A stretch of 64,000 nt of DNA from an uncultured Lachnospiraceae bacterium (lineage in GTDB: Bacteria > Bacillota > Clostridia > Lachnospirales > Lachnospiraceae). Numbering within the stretch: position 1 is the stretch's first letter; each line of letters opens with the position of its first letter. Both the position numbers and the translations under genes were made by a program. The notes under the pieces were generated by a model. The model saw nothing but the letters and a program-made list of their open reading frames with translations, searched no databases and was not told the DNA's origin. Below are positions 57,624 to 64,000 of the stretch, in pieces. Location of the stretch: NCBI GenBank assembly GCA_910576535.1, contig CAJTKK010000013.1:1-64000 (forward strand), given 5' to 3'.

Positions 57624-59570
57624 TTAACGCAACTGGAACTTGCGTACTAAGCTATTCATCAGCAGAGATTGATCCGACAGCTCCTGCGCGGTAGCGGCAT
57701 CTTGCTCCGAAGTGGCGGAAGTATTTTGGACAACAGAAGATATTTGGTCAATTCCCTCGGTCATTTGAGAGATTGCGGTAGTCTGGCTTTCTACCGCTTC
57801 TACAACCGCATCCACTTTAATAGTTACATTTTCCGCAATGGAACTGGTCATATCCAGAGATTCCGTTACTTTAGCAACCACTTGGCCGCCCTCCGCAACA
57901 GCAGTGATAGAACCCTCTATCAGCTCCTTGGTGGCTTTGGCCGCCTCATCGGACTTAGATGCCAAATTGCGCACCTCTTCTGCCACCACTGCAAAGCCTT
58001 TTCCGGCGCTGCCTGCCCGGGCAGCTTCCACAGCGGCGTTCAGCGCCAAGATATTGGTCTGGAACGCAATGCTTTCAATGGCATCAATAATTTTGCTGAT
58101 TTCCGTGGAAGAACTGGAAATTTTCTCCATAGCGGCGTTCAGCTCTTGGACATAATTCATGCTGACTCCCAATTGTGCGCCCGCCTGCGTCACAAAATGC
58201 CCAGCCTCTTCTGCCGCAGATGCAGTCTGTCTGGCGTTCTCCGCGATGCTGTCAGCCGTGGCAGAAAGTTCCTGGATTGCGCTGGCTTGCTCTGTAGCCC
58301 CCTGGTTCAAAGATTGAGCGCCGTTAGCTACCTGAACGGCGCTGCTAGCCACAGTTCCGGCAGATTGGCTAATCTGAGAAAGCGTATCCTTCAGGGAATT
58401 GTGAATTGTCTTCATGGACTGCTCCATGGCTACAAAATCGCCCCAATATGTACGGGCGATATTTTCGCGAAAATCCCCCTGCGCCATCTTTCCCAAGTGA
58501 TGGGACACATCCTGGGCCACATCATTGAGACGGAATAGCATCGTTTCCAGCGCCTTTGCCAGTTGGGCGGTTTCATCCTTGGATTTCACTTGCGGGGACG
58601 GTGTATGTAAATCTCCGTTGGACATCTTCTCAAGCCGGGCAACACAGGATTGAATTGGGCCGGAGATAGACCTGCCCACTTTAACTGCCACAGGGAATGT
58701 AGCGAGTACAACAAGGACTACTACCAGAACTGTCAACATAATGCTCCGGTCCAAAGAAGATTTAAACTCCCTCTGGCTAGTCTCAATGGCGATGCTCCAC
58801 TCCTGGTTTCCGTCAATGGGGGCAAACCCCACAAATTTATTGTCACCATAAAAATTATATGCGCCGAATCCGCTTTCTCCCTGAACCATGCGCTGATTCA
58901 CTGCCGCTACATCCGCTACGCTTGGATCCGTTTTTGCAGCTTCAATCATATTGGAGCCTTCCTCCACGATAGAAGTCTCCCGATGACCAATTACATTGCC
59001 TTTATTGTCCAGCACATAGGCTACGCCGTTGCTGCCCATGGCCAAGTTGACTACGATTTCTGACAGAAAATCAGCGCTGATCCCGCCGTAAACCACGCCG
59101 TCAAAGCGGCCATCGGTGATAATAGGCACCTCCAACAGGAAGATCATCTGCTGACCGTCGTTCATAATATCAGAGATATAAGGTTTCATTGTAGACTTGC
59201 ACTGTTGAAAATAGTCTTCACCGGCATAGTTATATCCCGTGGAAGAAGCCCCGCTGGCATCCATTTTGCCAGTATAAAGAAAGCCGTTCCGCTGGGCGAT
59301 GTCTTCCCGAACTTGAATCAGTTCCGGATCAGCAGGATCAGATTCCCGGAAAATATCAGATGAAGCGGCCTCTTGGAGAGCCGTCCAATAGTTCCCCATC
59401 TTCCATTCCACCGCATTTGCAGCCATCTGTGTAGCAGGGCCTAAAGTCTTTGCCATGACATCATCAATTCCGCTGGCATTCAATAAAGCTGTAATCACAC
59501 CGATCAGCGCCGAACTGACCAGCACTGCCAACAACATACTGATTTGAATTTTTGATTTGATCGACTTCAT
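57624..59570 (-). CDS. Methyl-accepting chemotaxis protein with Cache sensor domain
   Basis: A 648-residue transmembrane chemoreceptor. Membrane helix at about 9-30, a double-Cache-type outside domain (about 35-270; GYNYAGEDYFQQCKSTMKPY, VYGGISADFLSEIVVNLAMG), second membrane helix about 280-300, HAMP (305-355) and a signalling domain whose hairpin tip reads IDAIESIAFQTNILALNAAV followed by EAARAGSAGKGFAVVAEEVR. It senses a small ligand and controls CheA. A weak sigma-D-like site (TCAT, 15 bases, ACCGAAAG at 59649-59675) lies upstream. It interrupts the rpmF-plsX pair. Confidence 0.95.
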   Translation of the reverse strand: MKSIKSKIQISMLLAVLVSSALIGVITALLNASGIDDVMAKTLGPATQMAANAVEWKMGNYWTALQEAASSDIFRESDPADPELIQVREDIAQRNGFLYTGKMDASGASSTGYNYAGEDYFQQCKSTMKPYISDIMNDGQQMIFLLEVPIITDGRFDGVVYGGISADFLSEIVVNLAMGSNGVAYVLDNKGNVIGHRETSIVEEGSNMIEAAKTDPSVADVAAVNQRMVQGESGFGAYNFYGDNKFVGFAPIDGNQEWSIAIETSQREFKSSLDRSIMLTVLVVVLVVLATFPVAVKVGRSISGPIQSCVARLEKMSNGDLHTPSPQVKSKDETAQLAKALETMLFRLNDVAQDVSHHLGKMAQGDFRENIARTYWGDFVAMEQSMKTIHNSLKDTLSQISQSAGTVASSAVQVANGAQSLNQGATEQASAIQELSATADSIAENARQTASAAEEAGHFVTQAGAQLGVSMNYVQELNAAMEKISSSSTEISKIIDAIESIAFQTNILALNAAVEAARAGSAGKGFAVVAEEVRNLASKSDEAAKATKELIEGSITAVAEGGQVVAKVTESLDMTSSIAENVTIKVDAVVEAVESQTTAISQMTEGIDQISSVVQNTSATSEQDAATAQELSDQSLLMNSLVRKFQLR

Positions 59571-59750
59571 ACATTATCTTCCTTTCACCTGTTTCTATTT
59601 AAGGCAAGAATATACATGCCTCTACATAATATGCAATTTTTAATTGCACTTTCGGTCTGTGATATTTTAACATGAAGCCACAAAATATTCAATGCATGTT
59701 CTCTGCTCTTGTCATGCAGGCTTACGTAGGTTTTATTGTCCGGATACATC

Positions 59751-60257
59751 TTATATCATTTCATTTAAAACATCGGAAACCATATCAAAGAACACAAATG
59801 CATCCTGATTGCCTGGGCAATAAGAAACATATACCATCTTTTTCATGCGTTTTCGGAGGAATAATACAGTTTCGTCCAATTTATAAATAAAAACCGCGCT
59901 TTCCTGATCGGATGCAATTCTGCAGATATACACTTTATCCTGATCAAATGTATGGTAGCTCATCTGCCCGTCATGACTCCTTCCAATAATTGTATCCATA
60001 TTCCAATCAGGAAAGGTGTTCTTGCTTACCCGGATCTCCTTGACAAAGTTTTCTCTCTTCCTCTTTCTCACCTCAGATGTCATGTCATCGAAACGTTGGC
60101 TCAAATACCGGTACAAAAGCTTGATGTCTTCCCTGCCGATAATGGGGGGAATCAGAAAAAATCCCTGATACTTCAATAAGATTTCCTGCTCCGTTGTTAT
60201 CAGCATATCATACTTATCTAAGACATCCGCCTGCCTCTGAAATTGATATGCCGGCAT
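59751..60257 (-). CDS. Protein of unknown function, 168 residues
   Basis: An open frame without a convincing ribosome site; a TAG lies 8 codons upstream, so it cannot extend far. The product is soluble and mixed alpha/beta: LITTEQEILLKYQGFFLIPP, a charged helix RKRKRENFVKEIRVSKNTF, and later YICRIASDQESAVFIYKL and MKKMVYVSYCPGNQDAFVFF. I do not recognise a family. It lies between rpmF and the chemoreceptor, inside the segment inserted in the rpmF-plsX gap, and may be accessory or partly degraded at its start. The 204 bases between it and rpmF (60258-60461) show nothing else. Confidence 0.5.
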   Translation of the reverse strand: MPAYQFQRQADVLDKYDMLITTEQEILLKYQGFFLIPPIIGREDIKLLYRYLSQRFDDMTSEVRKRKRENFVKEIRVSKNTFPDWNMDTIIGRSHDGQMSYHTFDQDKVYICRIASDQESAVFIYKLDETVLFLRKRMKKMVYVSYCPGNQDAFVFFDMVSDVLNEMI

Positions 60258-60461
60258 TACGTCAAATACGGATATAAACTATAGAGTCCTGCCTAGATAA
60301 GCCGAAAGAATACACAGACAGAGCGCTGCCGGCGAAGGCTATAACAGTTATTCCAAAAAACATCCTGGAAAAACAGACAAAAAGATGTCGTTGCATTCAT
60401 GACCTGTTCCATCATAAATACAACGACCCCTTGATTTTTACCATTGAATGAGGACTGTTTT

Positions 60462-60644
60462 TTATTCATCCACCGCAATGATTTCTTTTTTGTTGTAAGA
60501 GCCACATTTTTTGCATACACGGTGAGGCACCATTAATGCGCCGCATTTGCTGCATTTTACTAATGTAGGAGCGCTCATTTTCCAATTTGCTCTTCTCTTA
60601 TCTCTTCTTGATTTGGAAGATTTATTCTTGGGACAAATAGACAT
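60462..60644 (-). CDS. rpmF: 50S ribosomal protein L32
   Basis: A 60-residue ribosomal protein. The N-terminus SICPKNKSSKSRRDKRRANW and the four-Cys zinc site CSKCGALMVPHRVCKKCG identify the zinc-binding (C+) form of L32. It starts 2 bases after the DUF177 gene, as in most bacteria. Confidence 0.97.
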   Translation of the reverse strand: MSICPKNKSSKSRRDKRRANWKMSAPTLVKCSKCGALMVPHRVCKKCGSYNKKEIIAVDE

Positions 60645-60646
60645 CG

Positions 60647-61171
60647 TTACACCTCCCTTTTTGCTTCAAAAATATCTTTTATTCTCGCCATTCTCGGATC
60701 CGGGACGAATGTATCACAGCCGCATTCCCCCGTATTTAAATCCTTTCCGCATTTTATGCAGATCCCCTTACAATCCGGTTTGCATAAAACCTTTGCCGGC
60801 AAGTTCATAAAGCATTCACTTCTTATCAAGCTGTCTATGTTAAGCCTATAACCATCCATGAAATTCTGCTCATCTTCCTCTTCTTCATTCATGGATTCCT
60901 CCGGCGCTGTCACCTGTCTTGCAAAATGAAGGGTTATCTTCTGCGGTACGGATTTTAAGCAACGGTCACAGTTCATGGCTAATGTCATCTGCGCCCGCCC
61001 TTCCACCAAAGCCTTATTTATACCAAGATTTTTTAAGGTAAGTAAAACCGGGCTTTTTTCTGTCACTGGAAAATCACCCATACGGCAACTTATCTGTGTA
61101 AATTCTATCTCTGCCTGTATTTCCTTTACTTTCCCTTCTGATGTCAATACATCGGTAAGGTTAATTAACAT
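60647..61171 (-). CDS. YceD/DUF177 family protein (rRNA/L32-linked)
   Basis: A 174-residue member of the DUF177 family, which is almost universally upstream of rpmF and has been linked to 23S rRNA accumulation. Metal-binding Cys pairs are visible in NCDRCLKSV and in CKPDCKGICIKCGKDLNTGE followed by CGC. I start at 61171 (AAGGAG upstream) rather than 61231, which would run through the promoter. Confidence 0.92.
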   Translation of the reverse strand: MLINLTDVLTSEGKVKEIQAEIEFTQISCRMGDFPVTEKSPVLLTLKNLGINKALVEGRAQMTLAMNCDRCLKSVPQKITLHFARQVTAPEESMNEEEEDEQNFMDGYRLNIDSLIRSECFMNLPAKVLCKPDCKGICIKCGKDLNTGECGCDTFVPDPRMARIKDIFEAKREV

Positions 61172-61202
61172 AGTTAGCTCCTTATGATTTTGCACTCTGT
61201 CA

Positions 61203-61231
61203 ATTATACATACCATATATAGGTTTGTCAA
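61203..61231 (-). promoter_or_regulatory. Consensus sigma-A promoter of DUF177-rpmF
   Basis: On the minus strand a perfect -35 TTGACA (61226-61231), 17-base spacer, perfect -10 TATAAT (61203-61208), about 30 bases before the ATG. It is the best sigma-A match in the window. Confidence 0.9.
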
Positions 61232-61274
61232 GCTATTTTACACACATTATGTATCTTTCAGCAGCAGGACAGCC

Positions 61275-62276
61275 TTACGCCAATTGAGCCTGCACCGCTG
61301 TTAATGCCACTACGCCTACGATATCCTGCCATGAACAGCCACGGGACAAATCGTTAACCGGTTTGGAAATGCCTTGCAGCATAGGACCATAGGCTTCCGC
61401 CTTAGCCAGCCTTTGTACCAGCTTGTAGCCAATATTGCCGCAGTCCAGGTTAGGGAATATCAAAACATTTGCCTTTCCCGCCACTTCACTTCCAGGCGCT
61501 TTTGATTTCGCAACTTGGGGGACTAACGCGGCATCCGTCTGCAATTCACCGTCCAGCAGCAAATGCGGGTATTTTTCATGGGCAATCTTTGTAGCCTCCA
61601 CCACTTTATCTACCAGCGGATGCTTGGCGCTTCCTTTCGTAGAATGGGACAGCATTGCAATAATAGGTTTTGAACCTACTAGCTGTTTGAAACTTTTTGC
61701 GCTGGTATCTGCAATCGCTGCCAGTTCTTCCGGCGTAGGATCCTGATTCAGCCCGCAGTCCGCAAACAGAAAAGTTCCTTTATCCCCAAATTTGCAGTCC
61801 GGCACATCCAAAAGGAAAAAACCGGAAACCAGCTTGACGCCAGGGGCTGTTTTCAATATCTGCAATGCCGGGCGCAGCGTATCCGCCGTAGCATGACATG
61901 CCCCGGCAACCATCCCGTCCGCATCATTGGCTTTTACCATCATTACCCCAAAAGTAAGATAATCCTTTAAAAGAATCTCTCTCGCTTTTTCAGGGGTCAT
62001 CCCTTTCGATTTCCTCGTTTCATATAAAAGTTCCACGTACACGTCTAATTTATCCGTTGCTGCAGGATCTATGATATTCGCCCCATCAAGGTCAACTTCC
62101 AGCCATCCTGCGCCATCCATAATTTTTTCTTCATTCCCTACCATAATAATATTGGCAATACCTTCTGCCATAATATTGGCTGCAGCAATCAACGTCCTTT
62201 TATCCGTCGTCTCCGGCAGGACAATGGTTTTCCTGTCGCTTCTTGCCTTTTCCTTGATAATGTCAATATAAGCCAT
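61275..62276 (-). CDS. pta: Phosphate acetyltransferase
   Basis: A 333-residue enzyme converting acetyl-CoA and phosphate to acetyl phosphate, the first step of acetate formation. KTIVLPETTDKRTLIAAANI, VAGACHATADTLRPALQIL, FADCGLNQDPTPEELAAIA, SKPIIAMLSHSTKGSAKHP and the closing NDLSRGCSWQDIVGVVALTA are family signatures. Length is the short, regulatory-domain-free form. Acetate kinase (ackA) often follows in Clostridia but is not here. Confidence 0.96.
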   Translation of the reverse strand: MAYIDIIKEKARSDRKTIVLPETTDKRTLIAAANIMAEGIANIIMVGNEEKIMDGAGWLEVDLDGANIIDPAATDKLDVYVELLYETRKSKGMTPEKAREILLKDYLTFGVMMVKANDADGMVAGACHATADTLRPALQILKTAPGVKLVSGFFLLDVPDCKFGDKGTFLFADCGLNQDPTPEELAAIADTSAKSFKQLVGSKPIIAMLSHSTKGSAKHPLVDKVVEATKIAHEKYPHLLLDGELQTDAALVPQVAKSKAPGSEVAGKANVLIFPNLDCGNIGYKLVQRLAKAEAYGPMLQGISKPVNDLSRGCSWQDIVGVVALTAVQAQLA

Positions 62277-62549
62277 ATCCCCAAAACTCCTTTCCCGTTT
62301 TTATCTTAAATAGGTGATTGCACAACCTTTGCCTTAAAAATATCCATACAGTTATCAGTTCCGCAATTGACTATTCCGAAGGTTTTATTATAAGAAATTA
62401 TACAAGATTTCATCCGTTCACACAAGCGGAAAATCTTTGATTGACCGCTTTCTTTCGATAGCTTCCTGCCCATGCACAATCCAACTTGCATAACGTCTCA
62501 AACCATGTTACCCTAAAAGGCAAATATAATAAATGAAACGAGGAAGCTT

Positions 62550-63797
62550 ATGAAAATTACTGGAGTCATCGCCGAATACAATCCGTTCCATAATGGCCAT
62601 AAATATCATCTGGAACAATCCCGCCTGCTTTCCGGCGCAGATTATATCGTCGCGGTTATCAGCGGGGATTTTACGCAGCGGGGGATGCCGGCCGTTATAG
62701 ACAAATATGCCCGTACCAGAATGGCTCTCTTAAATGGGGCGGATCTGGTTTTGGAACTGCCTGCCGTCTATGCTACAGGCAGCGCAGAATTTTTTGCTAT
62801 GGGAGCCGTCAGCCTTTTGGATAAACTGGGCGCTGTTGACTTTTTATGTTTCGGCAGCGAATGCGGAAATTTAAAACCCCTCTCCCGCCTTGCCTCCATC
62901 CTATTGGAAGAACCGGAGGAATACCGCGCGGTTTTACGCCAAGAACAGAAAAACGGCTCTTCCTTTCCCAAAGCCAGAAGCCTGGCCTTGCAGCATTGCT
63001 GCCCTTCCTGCGCCGATGCCGCCGCCTCCCCTAACAATATCCTTGGCATAGAATATATCAAAGCTTTATTAAAAAGAAACAGTTCCATCATTCCTCTTAC
63101 GATTCAAAGGGAAGGCAGCTCTTATCATGATATTTCCTTATCAGGCCAAATACCGCCAAACCATATGCCCTTTCGTTCCGCTGCCGCCATCCGCGACAGC
63201 ATAGCCTCCGCCGGAAATATTTCAGGGATTGAATGCCATGTCCCCGGTTCTGTCTTCCGGCTGCTGGAAACAGCATACGGGAAAAATTTCCCTGTAACAA
63301 GCGATGATTTTTCCCTCTTGCTTCAATACCAACTGCTCTCAGAAGCCCCGGACGGTTTTGAGCGTTACCAGGATATCACGCCTGCCCTGTCCGATAAAAT
63401 AAAAAAACACCTTTATTCTTATGCAGGATTGGAACAATTCTGCTCCCTTCTTAAATCCAAAGACACCGCCTATTCCCGCATGAGCCGGTGCCTGACCCAC
63501 ATTCTCCTTCATATGACGGCATCCAGGATGGAAGAATATATCCGGGATGATTTTATATTTTATGCCCGCATCCTTGGATTTAAGAGGGAATCCGGAAAAC
63601 TGCCCGGCATACTGAAGGCGAATACCTCCATCCCTCTCATTTCCAAACTTGCCGATGCCGCTTCCTTCCTATCGCCCCTGGGCGCCGCTATGCTGGAAGA
63701 GGACATACGCGTTTCCCACATTTACCGTTCAGCCGCCTGCAGCAAATTCCATACGCCTTTCATCAACGAATATGTCCAGCCTATCGTTATCCTTTAG
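62550..63797 (+). CDS. tmcAL: tRNA(Met) cytidine acetate ligase TmcAL (YlbM)
   Basis: A 415-residue nucleotidyltransferase-fold enzyme that uses acetate and ATP to form N4-acetylcytidine at the wobble position of elongator tRNA-Met. The HxGH ATP site is GVIAEYNPFHNGHKYHL (His13-His16 region); ISGDFTQRGMPAVIDKYART and NNILGIEYIKAL are conserved. In B. subtilis ylbM is near ylbN (DUF177) and rpmF, as here, but divergent. A TATAAT at 62525-62530 lies 20 bases before the ATG. The 273-base gap to pta otherwise shows no feature I can support. Confidence 0.94.
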   Translation: MKITGVIAEYNPFHNGHKYHLEQSRLLSGADYIVAVISGDFTQRGMPAVIDKYARTRMALLNGADLVLELPAVYATGSAEFFAMGAVSLLDKLGAVDFLCFGSECGNLKPLSRLASILLEEPEEYRAVLRQEQKNGSSFPKARSLALQHCCPSCADAAASPNNILGIEYIKALLKRNSSIIPLTIQREGSSYHDISLSGQIPPNHMPFRSAAAIRDSIASAGNISGIECHVPGSVFRLLETAYGKNFPVTSDDFSLLLQYQLLSEAPDGFERYQDITPALSDKIKKHLYSYAGLEQFCSLLKSKDTAYSRMSRCLTHILLHMTASRMEEYIRDDFIFYARILGFKRESGKLPGILKANTSIPLISKLADAASFLSPLGAAMLEEDIRVSHIYRSAACSKFHTPFINEYVQPIVIL

Positions 63798-63826
63798 CCC
63801 CTGTTTCTTTCACTTACACAGGGGCT
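63796..63826. terminator. Hairpin between tmcAL and the ABC exporter gene
   Basis: AGCCCCTGT (63796-63804) pairs with ACAGGGGCT (63818-63826) with a loop of 13 bases. It overlaps the last codons of the minus-strand ABC gene and begins right at the tmcAL stop. U-tracts are weak on both sides. Confidence 0.45.
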
Positions 63827-64000
63827 GCCTCTGCTTTTTCAAACTGGGAATTATATAGCTCCGCGTAAAAACCATTCTCTGCCAGAAGCTGCTCATGATT
63901 TCCCTGTTCCACAATATCCCCGTCTTTCATAACCAGAATAAGATCCGCATCCCGTATTGTAGAAAGGCGGTGGGCAATTACGAAACTGGTCCTGCCCTTC
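63814..64000 (-). CDS. ABC transporter (exporter-type ATPase), C-terminal fragment
   Basis: The window ends inside this gene; the last 61 residues are visible. They read GRTSFVIAHRLSTIRDADLI, LVMKDGDIVEQGNHEQLLAE and NGFYAELYNSQ, the His switch and C-terminus of a fused permease-ATPase exporter (MsbA/MdlB-type). Substrate and partner cannot be told from this piece; many such exporters of Firmicutes are encoded as pairs. Confidence 0.9.
   Translation of the reverse strand, partial: KGRTSFVIAHRLSTIRDADLILVMKDGDIVEQGNHEQLLAENGFYAELYNSQFEKAEAAPV

Noticed and set aside
60293..60520. 75-codon minus-strand frame overlapping the end of rpmF
   Set aside because: It starts inside rpmF in another frame; no ribosome site and no protein-like conservation.
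1..64000. CRISPR arrays, tRNA or rRNA genes, defence islands
   Set aside because: No regularly spaced repeats, no tRNA cloverleaf or rRNA sequence and no recognisable restriction, toxin-antitoxin or other defence genes were seen on reading through; a dedicated search could still find divergent ones.

Overview
The window reads as chromosome of a spore-forming, motile, anaerobic Firmicute, most likely a Lachnospiraceae-like member of Clostridia. Pointers are the oxygen-sensitive class III ribonucleotide reductase (nrdD/nrdG), spoIVA and a GerA-family germination protein, a short-chain (butyryl-type) acyl-CoA dehydrogenase, a chemoreceptor, a sigma-D-type promoter, a T-box in front of tyrS and Gram-positive operon layouts. 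No rRNA, tRNA or CRISPR array was seen. Almost all genes are on the minus strand.

Layout. 1-166 is the 3' end of an acyl-CoA dehydrogenase gene. 185-3943 is a small mobile element or the end of a larger one: a winged-helix regulator with an ATA where its start should be, an AT-rich gene for a tyrosine-recombinase-like protein without catalytic residues, a small accessory ORF and a large serine recombinase, followed by an orphan coding scrap. 4136-15478 holds DUF3788, DegV, GerA, dUTPase, nrdG/nrdD under a promoter with two NrdR boxes, an aminotransferase, a HAD phosphatase, a 59-residue membrane protein with its own promoter and terminator, a membrane-anchored MutS-like ATPase and an MBL hydrolase. 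15680-19309 is purine salvage (NCS2 permease, MtaD-type deaminase, nucleoside phosphorylase), then spoIVA and T-box-controlled tyrS. 22886-29398 is a unit DUF512-der-plsY-gpsA-moxR-VWA, divergent from a PRPP synthetase. A two-component system follows (30887-34109).

34184-45833 is a housekeeping stretch, in transcription order ylxM-ffh-rpsP-khpA-rimM-trmD-rplS-lepB-rbgA-lepB-rnhB-(FliK-like)-(FlhB-switch-like)-yraN-pgeF. It matches the Bacillus subtilis ylxM-to-ylqH order with two signal peptidases added. TrmD is fused to a complete GNAT acetyltransferase. A 78-codon plus-strand gene at 46203 has a good sigma-D (FliA) promoter. 46506-50049 (GH25 hydrolase, YitT, IlvA) separates ftsY from ylxM. 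50163-61171 is the fatty-acid/ribosome/SMC cluster DUF177-rpmF-[unknown, chemoreceptor, decayed GH3 beta-glucosidase]-plsX-acpP-rnc-smc-ftsY. pta, tmcAL and the end of an ABC exporter close the window.

The most rewarding items are the TrmD-GNAT fusion, the sigma-D-controlled 78-residue protein, the flagellar-like switch/hook-length pair inside a ribosome-biogenesis operon, the catalytically dead recombinase, the small membrane protein at 12788-12967, the GH3 relic and several strong palindromes (22427, 43406, 57043). No clearly new defence or biosynthetic system is evident. Function assignments come from reading the sequence and remembered family motifs; no database search was run.
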